Shown one piece after another: positions 23,456 through 34,337 of a stretch of 64,000 nt of DNA (its first letter is position 1; each line of letters starts with the position of its first letter). Under the pieces are notes generated by a model. It was not told where the DNA came from. It saw nothing but the letters and a program-made list of their open reading frames with translations, and searched no databases. The position numbers and the translations under genes are program-made. Source of the DNA: Molanna angustata (lineage: Eukaryota; Arthropoda; Insecta; Trichoptera; Molannidae); contig OY754975.1 of NCBI GenBank assembly GCA_963576475.1, positions 17,158,381 to 17,222,380 of the forward strand. Reading direction: 5' to 3'.

Positions 23456-23821
23456 CAGTGGTCTTCAACCGTTTAATACCGACGGACCGATGAAAATAAG
23501 AAAAATATTTCTCAGACCGCCGTTAGCCAGATACAAGTCAGTTCTCGACTTATGACTGTACTTATGAAATTAATAAATTAAATTTTTCTTTAGTTTCTGA
23601 CAAATATAATATTAAAATACAACTATGTAATAAGAAATACCTCGAAATCGAACGAATATGAATAATTTTAAGATTGTTTGTACAAAATTTACTGAAAACA
23701 GAAGAAAAAACGCTGTGATTTTCTGAATTTGCAATGGTGTAGTCGGAGAGAGTCGTCGCGGACCGACAATGAATTCTTGCGAAACGGTGCCGATCCGCGA
23801 ACTACAGGTTGAATACCACTG
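23456..23821. mobile_element. hAT-type MITE with perfect 8-bp target duplication
   Basis: The ends are CAGTGGTCTTCAACCGTTT and AGGTTGAATACCACTG, the classic hAT terminal inverted repeat. The flanks are TGTTAAAG on both sides (23,448-23,455 and 23,822-23,829), an exact 8-bp duplication as expected for hAT. The element is 366 bp with an AT-rich, non-coding interior; subterminal GACGGACCGA and GGACCGACAA blocks are present. It was mobilised by a transposase encoded elsewhere. Confidence 0.92.
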
Positions 23822-23939
23822 TGTTAAAGATTATACTATACAATGCCATTGGTTGGAACATTTCTGAGACCTTCAAAAACTGTAGGTCATGTACCTAAGA
23901 ACAAAGAAAATTAATAAAATTCGCTAGGCTCTGTTAAAT

Positions 23940-24845
23940 ATTGGATAATTTTGTAATTTAGACCATTGTCATAGCTTAAGAAAGATCTATGATTTTTTTG
24001 TCTTGGAATTCGATATTTTGTAATTTAGACCGTTATCATAGCTGATGATAGAACTATGAATTTATTTGTCTTGGGCTTCGATATTTTGTAATTTAGACCG
24101 TTATCGTAGCTGATGAATTTATTTGAATTTGAATGAATTTATATGAATTTATTTGTCTTGGGCTTCGTTATTTTGTAATTTAAACCATTGTCATAGCTGA
24201 AGATAGGACTATGAAATTCTTTGTCTTGGGCTACCTGCTACGTTATTTTGTAATTTAAACCATTGTCATAGCTGAAGATAGGACTACGAAATTCTTTGTC
24301 TTGGGCTACCTGCTACGTTATTTTGTAATTTAAACCATTGTCATAGCTGAAGATAGGACTATGAAATTCTTTGTCTTGGGCTACCTGCTACGTTATTTTG
24401 TAATTTAAACCATTGTCATAGCTGAAGATAGGACTATGAAATTATTTGTCTTGGGCTACCTGCTACGTTATTTTGTAATTTAAACCATTGTCATAGCTGA
24501 AGATAGGACTATGAAATTCTTTGTCTTGGGCTACCTGCTACGTTATTTTGTAATTTAAACCATTGTCATAACTGAAGATAGGACTATGAAATTCTTTGTC
24601 TTGGGCTACCTGCTACGTTATTTTGTAATTTAAACCATTGTCATAGCTGAAGATAGGACTATGAAATTCTTTGTCTTGGGCTACCTGCTACGTTATTTTG
24701 TAATTTAAACCATTGTCATAGCTGAAGATAGGACTATGAAATTCTTTGTCTTGAGCTACCTGCTATGTTATTTTGTAATTTAAACCATTGTCATAGCTGA
24801 AGATAGATTTATAAATTTCTTTGTCTTGGGCTACGTTAATTTATC
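23940..24845 (+). repeat. 75-bp tandem repeat, about 12 copies
   Basis: The unit is TTTTGTAATTTAAACCATTG + TCATAGCTGAAGATAGGACT + ATGAAATTCTTTGTCTTGGG + CTACCTGCTACGTTA. Period 75 bp from about 24,170 to 24,780, nearly identical. The first three and the last copies are shorter or diverged, as expected at array edges. No long open frame. Confidence 0.95.
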
Positions 24846-25252
24846 AAAATTTATAAACTTCTTATCTTGTTTTTATTTATTATGTGAGTTCATCTATTTT
24901 ATGATAAGAATAATGTATGTAGGTATGATTATTTATTATTTGATTATTTCTTGTTTGAGAACACGATAATAATAAATATTTTTTTGCTCCCCGGATAAGC
25001 AGCGAGTTTATTATCAAAGCGGCAATATGTTCAAACTAAACCTGTGTCCAGAGAAACCAGATTTGTGTACCTAAGAAATATTAATAATAAGTTTAGCTTC
25101 TCCGGAAATCAAATCATTTAAGTGCAAAGCAAACCAAAAAAATCTTTTCACTCTCATAAAGTTGACCTGACACGAGTTTATACTCCATATTAATCATAAA
25201 TTCATTGAAATAAAACCCAACATGTTTATGATTTTACTCAACCAGTTCATAT
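24846..25252. other. Unassigned AT-rich DNA
   Basis: No gene or repeat recognised. Confidence 0.35.
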
Positions 25253-25289
25253 GTTTTTTACTCCTCACTAACACAAGGGGATAGTGGGG

Positions 25290-26040
25290 AGTACTTCTTC
25301 TTCTTCTTCGTTTCCTCAATGCTGAGGGTCGTGATCTATGGGGCCGCTAATGGACAGAACTAGTCGCCTCCAGTCCTCTCTGCCCTCCGCAGTTCGCACC
25401 GCTGAATAAAAGTCGTTCCCGGTCATCTCCTTAATTTGGTCACACCATCGCGCAGGGCATTTGCCTCTACTTCTTTTGCCTGGTACACTTCCTGTGATAA
25501 TACATTTTTCTGACTATCTCTTGGCGATGTGTCCAAAGAAGCTCAATACCCGGCGGCTGCATAGATACTGTAGACAATCTTTCTTTTATTTTGAGCTCTT
25601 TAAGGACTGAGTCATTCGTTCTTCTTGCAGTTCACGGAATCCTCAGCATGCGACGCCAACACCACATTTCAAGTGCGTCAATGCTGTCACGATCACGGGA
25701 CTTCATTGTCCAGGTTTCGGCTGAATATAGGAATATTGGGAAGATGAGAGTTCTGATGATTTTAATTTTGATGGAGTTGGAAATATCTCGATCTTTCCAG
25801 GGGGGCAAGTCTGGTTCAATCGGCGAAATCAAAATCTTCACGATTACCCATATCATGGATATAATTATTATATGGAGTTCTATAATATCTTTAAATGTCA
25901 TAGAACTTCATATGATAATTATATCCATAATATGGGTAATCACTAGGGTTTTGATTTCGCCGGTCGAACCAGACTTGCCCCCTGGATCTTGTTCAGACGT
26001 GTTAAAACATTTTTAGCCATGGCTATTCGTCTTTTTATTT
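25290..26040 (-). pseudogene. RTE-like LINE ORF2 3' fragment split by a MITE
   Basis: On the - strand: MAKNVLTRLNKI, then the MITE, then KDREISNSIKIKIIRTLIFP, FLYSAETWTMK, WCWRRMLRIP and a decayed tail reaching GRRR-like codons with in-frame stops. This matches the end of the RT domain of a widespread insect LINE. The MITE interrupts the codons joining NKI to KDRE, so the LINE inserted first. Confidence 0.8.
25800..25982. mobile_element. Palindromic MITE (family P), full length
   Basis: About 183 bp. Ends GGGGGCAAGTCTGGTTC and ACCAGACTTGCCCCC; almost the whole element is one inverted repeat around ATAATATCTTTAAATGTCAT. It disrupts a LINE ORF2 fragment. Confidence 0.92.
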
Positions 26041-26663
26041 CCTTCTCACACCCACCCTCAGCACTGATTTAAGAACCTAGGTATTAGACGTTTATCGTAA
26101 TTCCATAGGTATACAAAGTCCTTAACAGTGAATTAAGTAATGGGGAGTTATGAATTATAAATATACTCATTCAAATTTGTATATCTAATACTCGCTTAGA
26201 CCCCATTAGATTTTAAAGGATATCTGATTAATGCTTCTCAATGTCTTCAACTCTCAAATATTTCAAAGTGACCACAAGCTCAGGAAACTTAAAATTTGAT
26301 ACCTATTTTTATTTAATGGCACATCACTTTCATAAAATGGCATTTAAGAATTATAAAGTATTCAAGATAAAATATTTCATGAAAAATAATTTAACAAACT
26401 CATTTCATGAAAATGTTGAATAATTTCCATACAAAATTGAGGAGTATAGCTTTGGTCACATCCCACTCGTTTTATTCATAATATGTTATAAATGTTCGTG
26501 GATACAGACAGTCTTGGCGTTTTATCGTTATGTATTTTTAGAAGAAAATTATTTAAAAAAAATATCACAAAAATGTTTGATGAAAACGAAAATGTTCAAT
26601 TATTTGATACAAATGGACAATGTTCCAAAGTTATGACGTATGGGTTACGTCAACTACCAACCT

Positions 26664-26948
26664 TCTTTCTTCTTCTTTCCCCTTAGCGCTTTTATCCCGT
26701 TTCTATCGGGGTACGCTTTGACCATGATCCTGGAATTTGCGAGTCTGGTTATTACATTGAAGCGACTCCCATCTGACCTTCGTAACCCTTAGAAAGGGGA
26801 ACCAGACAAATTAAATCATGGCTACACAGTACAGACATAGCTAGTGATATAAATCCGCATATAGATTTTTTTTTTAAAATCCAGATTCGAACCGTCGATC
26901 TCACGCATGTGAGGCGACGACCTTACCGCTGGGCTATCACCGCTTCAA
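26664..26948 (-). mobile_element. tRNA-derived SINE of lepidopteran type (family S2)
   Basis: On the - strand from 26,948: GAAGCGGTGATAGCCCAGCG carries the A box (TAGCCCAGCGG), CGTCGCCTCACATGCGTGAG the middle, and GACGGTTCGAATCTGG the B box. The body follows with CGAAGGTCAGATGGGAGTCG and GGTCAAAGCGTACCCCGATA, ending CGCTAAGGGGAAAGAAGAAG. The head/body arrangement resembles abundant SINEs of moths and butterflies as I remember them, which is the main taxonomic hint in this window. Confidence 0.8.
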
Positions 26949-27428
26949 ATGATTTTTTTGGGCTTTTATTTTCGCTCTGCGCAGCCTACGTGATATTCAA
27001 GAGGTTCTTCGATGACTCTATCTACAGTTTTAGTACGACGGAACATGTTTATTATTGAATAAATACAATTATTTAATTTAATTAAGATGTCGAATAATAG
27101 AATTAGAACATTTTATTTAATAAGCTGTTTCGTTTATGCTTGGGGCATTTCCCACATATTTATGTGCGATGAAATAACTATCACAATAATTGAAATAATG
27201 ATTATTTTCATGGTGACAGTATAGAATATCAACATATTAGTGTTGTTATGTGACATAAGGCGATCATACATGCTGGTCAATGATACCATTATAATATGGT
27301 GATAACTCTTGATGGTACATAATTCGATGTCTGATTAACACTATTAACACCAATAACCATTTATGAAACGAATGCACATTAGTAAAATGACAAACGACAT
27401 GTGACAAAATATGTTCATTTTATTTAAG
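26949..27428. other. Unassigned AT-rich DNA
   Basis: No gene or repeat recognised. Confidence 0.35.
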
Positions 27429-28556
27429 AGGGTGACTGCTGCCAACGTACCTATTTTTTTTCAATTTGATGTACCATCATTATTACTTAACGAATCATTT
27501 GAAAAAAAGAACCTAGTTAGTTTGGATATTAATAAAGAGAAATATACCTTAACTTTTTGATTATGTTCTGTATATATTCTTGTAGGAAAATAATAAGCAT
27601 AGGTACCCCGATTTTAGACATTTATCTTAAATTTCTAAAAAAATATAAGGTATAGAGCAATATTTTTTTTTATAAATTAAAGAAGAACAAAATACCTGGA
27701 AAAATATGATATGACGTAGCATTAACGCATCAGGTTAAGTAAATAAAGCAAAAAAACTTTTATTACGCAATGGCGCTGAATGGAAAATAAATGTTTTTTA
27801 GGTTTATTTACTAAACCTGAAGCATTAATGCAACGTCACATCATATATTTCTAGATATTTTTGTCTTCTTTAATTTAAAAAAAAATATATTACTCTACGT
27901 CTACACCTTATAGTTTATTAAAAATATATGATAAACGTTGAAAATCGGGGTATGCCATTATTTTCTACAAGAATTTATACAGAACATTATCAAAAAGTTA
28001 AGGTATATTTTTGTTTATTAATATCCAAACTATCTATATTATTATTTCAAAACGATTTGATAAGAAATAACGATGGTATATCAATATTTTTTTCAAACAA
28101 TATTTTTTTTATAAATTAAATAAGAACAAAATATCTGGAAAAATATGATGTGACGTTGCATTAATGCATAAGGTTTAGTAAATAAACCAAAAAAACTTTT
28201 ATTTCGCAATGGCTTAGAATGGAAAATAAATGTTTTTTAGGTTTACTTATTAAAACTGAAGAATTAATGCAACGACACATCATATTTTTATAGATATTTT
28301 TGTCATCTTTAATTTAAAAAAAATATATATATTGAACTACGCCTTAGAGTTTATTAAAAGTATAAGAAAACTTTGAAAATCGGGATACGGCATTATTTTT
28401 CTACAAGAATTTATACAGAACATTATCAAAAAGTTAAGGTACGTTTTTCATTATTAATATCCAAACTATCTAAGTTATTTTTTTCAAAACGATTTGATTA
28501 GAAATAATGATGGTATATCAAATTGAAAAATAGGTACGTTGGCAGCAATCCCCCCT
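27429..28556. mobile_element. Fold-back element with a duplicated arm (about 1.13 kb)
   Basis: Outer inverted ends: GGGTGACTGCTGCCAACGTA...at the left and ACGTTGGCAGCAATCCCCCC at the right. The left arm (27,429-27,780) is matched inverted by 27,780-28,075 and again by 28,200-28,556. The repeated blocks include GACGTTGCATTAATGC, TAAATGTTTTTTAGGTTTA, CAAGAATTTATACAGAACAT and CAAAAAGTTAAGGTA. The whole is thus one palindrome plus a second palindrome half in tandem. Non-coding. Confidence 0.85.
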
Positions 28557-28560
28557 TAAA

Positions 28561-28800
28561 TACAAATTATTAAATATTTTAAGGTATTTTGTTTTCTATT
28601 CAAAACATGTGGGTATGTATGTCAGGATAGGATAGTACGGAGGTAAGCCTTTTATCCTACCCAGAATATGAAAACCAGCTTGTTGGTATGTATGTATGTT
28701 TGGAGATAAGGCATTAAACTATTGAGAGTCCCCGTAGATAGTGTAGTGTATACTGCCATACTAATTGTATGCATTATAAACTAATATGTTTTGATTCTAC
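28561..28800 (+). mobile_element. Family H inner-arm fragment
   Basis: AAATTATTAAATATTTTAAG, GTATTTTGTTTTCTATTC and AAAACATG match the inner arm of the 4.8-kb element near 44,405-44,610 (same direction) and its inverted arm near 41,180-41,470. It abuts the right end of the fold-back element. Confidence 0.7.
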
Positions 28801-29035
28801 ATTTTATTGAGTGTTGTCGTAAGCTATTTCGTCCTACTAGAACATTATTTTTTTAATTGCATATACGCAAGCATTGGATTTTTTTCCTTGTCGGAGGTCA
28901 AATGATATTTTTATTTCTCAATAGATGGCGTTACAAAAAAGGTTTCTTCGTTACTTCATAGATGGCAATAGTATAATTCCTTGTTTTCAGGTAAATTTTT
29001 ACACATTTTTCAAATATATAGAACTGTGGGAAGGG

Positions 29036-29185
29036 AACTCAATAAGAAGGCATTATTGGTGAACGTTACGCAAACGCATAAAGTGATCATGTAAACCACC
29101 CGATGAGAGGTCGTAAGCCCTGTAGGTGCCTTGAGTTCCTAGTTCTTTAATATCCCAACTTCGTCTCTATTGAGATGTTAAAAAG
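29036..29185 (+). repeat. Dispersed repeat K, copy 2
   Basis: AACTCAATAAGAAGGCATTA, AAAGTGATCATGTAAACCAC, GGTCGTAAGCCCTGTAGGTG, CGTCTCTATTGAGAT. Near-identical to 30,199-30,300. Confidence 0.7.
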
Positions 29186-29220
29186 TTTGTCAATTAAAAT
29201 ATTACAAATGGTGGCAATGG

Positions 29221-29372
29221 GTGGTGGCAGAGCGGCTAGCGCACTCTGGGTTTGGTTTTGGTAATCCAGTGGTCGCGTGCTTGAATCCTGCCACGGCCGA
29301 TTTCGTTCACCCATGGCACAAGCATTCATACATAGTTTAGGGAATGTATGTATGTATGTACTTGTCACAAGG
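29221..29372 (+). mobile_element. tRNA-derived SINE head (family S3)
   Basis: GGTGGTGGCAGAGCGGCTAG gives an A-box-like block and GGTCGCGTGCTTGAATCCTG a B-box-like block, followed by GGCACAAGCATTCATACATA and a (GTAT)n end. Different from S1 and S2. There is no cloverleaf, so it is not a functional tRNA. Confidence 0.55.
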
Positions 29373-29402
29373 ACATATTCATTCTTTAAGTGGTATTTTT
29401 AT

Positions 29403-29700
29403 TCTCATCATCATCATTGGTGCTACAGCCCTGTGTGGGCCCTGGCCTCCTCCAGAATCCTTCTTAAGCCGTCCCTGTCCTCCGCCGCTCTCCTCCAGTT
29501 AACTATTCCGATCGCTTTCATGCCGTCTTCTGTGTTATCCAGCAATCTTAGCTTGGGCCTGCATCTACTTCTTTTTTCCTCTGGGGATTTAGAATCTTTT
29601 TGGGGATACGATCATCATTCATCCTGCTGACATGTCCCAAGGCCCAACCACTGCATTTTTCTTCTACAGTCTTATATTAATTTCTTAAAATATCCAATAC
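29403..29700 (-). pseudogene. LINE ORF2 tail fragment
   Basis: On the - strand the tail reads towards LEEARAHTG-like coding (CTGGAGGAGGCCAGGGCCCA at the end) with broken frames and a (GAT)n end near 29,405. This is the GRPKLRW...NWRRAAEDRDG...ILEEAR class of LINE C-terminus, here with several frameshifts. Confidence 0.65.
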
Positions 29701-30198
29701 GGATGCCTCAGCTCAATTCGTTCGTTATTTTCTTTCATCAATGACAGGCTAGGATTAATATTATCATTTTGAAACAGTTCCCGATTAAGACACAATGGGA
29801 ATATAAACATCCTGTATCATTTTCTCAAAATGGTGGCATCTTGTCGTTGAGTGCGTTTTAAATAAACTTGATATTTGACATAGCACCTGAATCAATACAA
29901 AAACAGTTACTTTCTAACTCATTCTTGTATTTTTGTGATATCGCTACCTCCTAATTTTTCATTGTGTTTTATAAACTATCTGGCAACGAACTGGAAAATA
30001 GATTAAAATTAGTTTTCAGTAAATTGGTTCTGTCAATCCTTTTCTGACACAAAAGAGCCTACGAAATTAAAAAAAGTTGACAGATACAAGTTTTTATATG
30101 GGCGGATCGGATGAAACTTGAATACAAATATATTCGTCTACTTGTCTGTTTTCGAAATAAATCTAAAAATAAATTTTAAATTAATTTAATAAATTTTA

Positions 30199-30300
30199 AG
30201 TGATCACGTAAACCAGCCGATGACAGGTCGTAAGCCCTGTAGGTGCCTTGATTTCCCGGTTCTCCTACAGTAAATATTCCAACTTTGTCTCTATTGAGAT
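30199..30300 (+). repeat. Dispersed repeat K, copy 3
   Basis: AAGTGATCACGTAAACCAGC, GATGACAGGTCGTAAGCCCT, TTTGTCTCTATTGAGAT. It lacks the first 40 bp of copy 2. Confidence 0.7.
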
Positions 30301-30372
30301 AATTAAAAATCTGTTAAAAAATATCTTTGACTCCCGACAGGGAAAAAAAATCCAATGTTTGCGCATATGCAA

Positions 30373-32040
30373 TAATAAAAATATTCGATAAATAATAATA
30401 TTTAAGTTTTATTTTTTTTTTACTTTATAATTTATTTTCCTTATAATGCTTCCTTATAAAATTCAACTGACTAAAATATATGCATATAAATATGAATACA
30501 ACACTGTTGTCTCATATTTATGAGAATATCTTAGAATATATCGTTTAGCAACTAAGAAAATACTGTAATTGAAAATTTTAAATTATTATTACACAGTTGT
30601 ATATAATCACGTTGTTATTTGAAACATTTTTCTATATTAAAAAAAAAACAATTCTCTGATAGTTTTATTTATCGTTGTATTTTTTATTACTTATATATGT
30701 CGTGAGTTATGTATGTACCTACACGACTGACTTTTAATTATCATAAGTATTTTATATTATTTTATTTTATTTTATTGTATAACTTCTCGGTATGACAATA
30801 TCTACGTAAATACACGTTTTTTTTAATAATGAATATTGTTTCAAGGGCATAATATTAATTATTACAAAAAACTCATTCGTGCTAGGAACGATTAAATTAA
30901 GTAAACTTACCAACCGTAAATTAAATCATGACTTGCATAAATACATGGGTTAAAAAACATACACCTACAACTTACCTATGTATGCACAGGGCCAAATCTA
31001 TGGTTTTCCTTTTTACTATTGTTATCTTTTTTTAAAGAATTTTTTTTTTCGGAAAATTATACATTATTACAAAATAAATGTATACACTATAAATATAAAC
31101 ATTAGTATTAAATGGAATATATCACCTCACTAGACCTAGGTGTGTTCTGATGTGACACTATTTTTTATTAATTTTTGTCATGGTTTATGTATGATGTATG
31201 TATGTAGTGAATGTAATAAGTGATAATATGCAAAGTAATGTGAATATCAAGTGTGTAAGTGTACGTTGTCTCATGTACCTATATCTTCTAAAGCATTATC
31301 ATTTTGTTATTTTATGATGCAGGTCAAGTATTTTTCTGATTCATTTATTTTCTGAAACAAATCTTTATGCTTTTATAAATACCTGGTACATATATGTACT
31401 TTGCTGTCTTACTGTGTTACCTGGTTTATTAGATGGAATTGCCAAATAGAAAAAAGTACGCCAGTAAAGTAAAAGTACGCGTATATGTATTTTGTACAAA
31501 AATACTAATAAATAATAAATATTTGGCGCCCCATATTTTCTGTGCCTTTCATAACTGCGCAATTTGAACCTGTGATGAATCCATCCCTGTGTATGTCTAA
31601 TAATATACCTACTTCTGTACATTGTAAAAGATCCTGGATTCACTTCTTCCGTCAGCCAAAATATTTGAACAGAATAATATATTAGAATAACTATTTTAAG
31701 CCTTTTTCGCAAATGAATTGTAAACACATTAGACTGTTTATATATTAGACATAATATTTACTTTCATTAAATGTGATGTGATGATGGTGGGTGCGAGCAA
31801 CTTGCTTCTTATCCCGCATACCCTAACCCTTTCCTTCTTGCTCTTACCAATCATTTTCTCATTCTTATTTTTGCATTATTTCGTTTATAGAACTTGTTGA
31901 ATTCTATAACAATATTGTTTGTATTAATATGCGATTTTCTGTAATTGGGCTGATTTATGTATTAAGTTTATAAGGTTACTTTTTATTATATGCTCTGTTG
32001 AAATACCTACATAATAATTAAAAACAAATCAAATATAGTA
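30373..32040. other. AT-rich DNA, no gene seen
   Basis: Only short AT-rich open frames (for example 31,365-31,727, - strand) without domain motifs. Nothing else recognised. Confidence 0.35.
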
Positions 32041-34142
32041 GAGTTTTTTTTTTTTTTTATAGAATACAACAGCATTACAATAAAGATTTATACAGATATA
32101 CAGAGATAATTTTTATGTTGCCAATTATAGTATTCTAAATATATTAAGTACATTCACATTTATTAACAACTAGTTGCATGTAGCACATGAGATCCAACTA
32201 TCGTTAGCTATAGTAAGTATGTATTTTATTTTATTTTATAGAATACAACAGCAATACAATAAAGATTTATACAAATATACAGAGATAATTTTTATGTTGC
32301 CAATTATAGTATTCTAAATATATTAAGTACATTCACATTTATTAACAACTAGTTGCATGTAGCACATGAGATCCAACTATCGTTAGCTATAGTAAGTATG
32401 TATTTTATTTTATTTTATAGAATACAACAGCAATACAATAAAGATTTATACAAATATACAGAGATAATTTTTATGTTGCCAATTATAGTATTCTAAATAT
32501 ATTAAGTACATTCACATTTATTAACAACTAGTTGCATGTAGCACATGAGATCCAACTATCGTTAGCTATAGTAAGTATGTATTTTATTTTATTTTATTTT
32601 ATAGAATACAACAGCAATACAATAAAGATTTATACAAATATACAGAGATAATTTTTATGTTGCCAATTATAGTATTCTAAATATATTAAGTACATTCACA
32701 TTTATTAACAACTAGTTGCATGTAGCACATGAGATCCAACTATCGTTAGCTATAGTAAGTATGTATTTTATTTTATTTTATAGAATACAACAGCAATACA
32801 ATAAAGATTTATACAGATATACAGAGATAATTTTTATGTTGCCAATTATAGTATTCTAAATATATTAAGTACATTCACATTTATTAACAACTAGTTGCAT
32901 GTAGCACATGAGATCCAACTATCGTTAGCTATAGTAAGTATGTATTTTATTTTATTTTATAGAATACAACAGCAATACAATAAAGATTTATACAAATATA
33001 CAGAGATAATTTTTATGTTGCCAATTATAGTATTCTAAATATATTAAGTACATTCACATTTATTAACAACTAGTTGCATGTAGCACATGAGATCCAACTA
33101 TCGTTAGCTATAGTAAGTATGTATTTTATTTTATTTTATAGAATACAACAGCAATACAATAAAGATTTATACAAATATACAGAGATAATTTTTATGTTGC
33201 CAATTATAGTATTCTAAATATATTAAGTACATTCACATTTATTAACAACTAGTTGCATGTAGCACATGAGATCCAACTATCGTTAGCTATAGTAAGTATG
33301 TATTTTATTTTATTTTATAGAATACAACAGCAATACAATAAAGATTTATACAGATATACAGAGATAATTTTTATGTTGCCAATTATAGTATTCTAAATAT
33401 ATTAAGTACATTCACATTTATTAACAACTAGTTGCATGTAGCACATGAGATCCAACTATCGTTAGCTATAGTAAGTATGTATTTTATTTTATTTTATAGA
33501 ATACAACAGCAATACAATAAAGATTTATACAAATATACAGAGATAATTTTTATGTTGCCAATTATAGTATTCTAAATATATTAAGTACATTCACATTTAT
33601 TAACAACTAGTTGCATGTAGCACATGAGATCCAACTATCGTTAGCTATAGTAAGTATGTATTTTATTTTATTTTATAGAATACAACAGCAATACAATAAA
33701 GATTTATACAAATATACAGAGATAATTTTTATGTTGCCAATTATAGTATTCTAAATATATTAAGTACATTCACATTTATTAACAACTAGTTGCATGTAGC
33801 ACATGAGATCCAACTATCGTTAGCTATAGTAAGTATGTATTTTATTTTATTTTATAGAATACAACAGCAATACAATAAAGATTTATACAAATATACAGAG
33901 ATAATTTTTATGTTGCCAATTATAGTATTCTAAATATATTAAGTACATTCACATTTATTAACAACTAGTTGCATGTAGCACATGAGATCCAACTATCGTT
34001 AGCTATAGTAAGTATGTATTTTATTTTATTTTATAGAATACAACAGCAATACAATAAAGATTTATACAAATATACAGAGATAATTTTTATGTTGCCAATT
34101 ATAGTATTCTAAATATATTAAGTACATACACATTTATTAACA
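32041..34142 (-). repeat. 179-bp tandem array made of a LINE 3' tail plus a 55-60 bp spacer
   Basis: Twelve copies of GAATACAACAGCAATACAAT occur at 32,062, 32,241, 32,420, 32,604, 32,783, 32,962, 33,141, 33,320, 33,499, 33,678, 33,857 and 34,036. The period is 179 bp (one unit is 184 bp through one extra TTTTA). On the - strand about 120 bp of each unit equal the 3' end of the adjacent LINE, including its (TAAAA)n tail. The remaining bases (CTAGTTGCATGTAGCACATG + AGATCCAACT...) match the inner boundary of family H arms (about 41,530-41,575 and 44,335-44,365). The twelfth unit is the LINE's own 3' end and departs after TTAACAA at about 34,143. Confidence 0.95.
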
Positions 34143-34337
34143 ATTATGAAGACAGGATGGGAAAGGAGAGAGGTAGGAAGGGGAGTGGGGGGAAGCATTG
34201 ACCACTAGAAACTCATATTATGATTTGCCTCACGTGTCTCAATGTATGAAGAATAGTAAATTAAAATTAAGTTTAAGTTAATGTTAAAGGGGCACAATTA
34301 AAAAGTTAAAGATGTGCACAATAAAACAGAGCACAGA

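Larger units (their letters stand above)
25253..26475 (-). mobile_element. Family A element, inverted, with nested LINE and MITE
   Basis: Starts (in + coordinates) with TTTTTTACTCCTCACTAACA and CAAGGGGATAGTGGGGAGT, the reverse of the family A right end, and ends near 26,475 at the reverse of AACGAGTGGGATGTGACC. The interior pieces (about 26,130-26,450) match copy 1. An RTE-like LINE fragment (25,290-26,040), itself carrying a palindromic MITE, lies between, giving three nested insertions. Confidence 0.75.
28857..30372. mobile_element. Segment bounded by about 60-bp inverted repeats, with nested inserts
   Basis: Left end ATTGCATATACGCAAGCATT + GGATTTTTTTCCTTGTCGG; right end the reverse (CCCGACAGGGAAAAAAAATC + CAATGTTTGCGCATATGCAA). 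Inside are two direct copies of repeat K, a SINE head and a LINE tail. A lone copy of the end occurs at 535-590. Probably a transposon invaded by retroelements; no transposase seen. Confidence 0.6.

Noticed and set aside
23940..24845. Regular repeats resembling a CRISPR array (also at 32,041 and 59,511)
   Set aside because: The units are contiguous tandem copies without unique spacers, and the DNA is eukaryotic.
25632..25901. Open frames reading GGKSG...THIMDIIIIWSSIISL (also at 62,251 and 62,941)
   Set aside because: They are translations of the palindromic MITE and have no protein-coding meaning.
26880..26948. tRNA-like sequence with A and B boxes (also near 1,060, 10,745, 21,150 and 29,230)
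   Set aside because: These do not fold into complete cloverleaves and continue into SINE bodies, so they are SINE heads and not tRNA genes.
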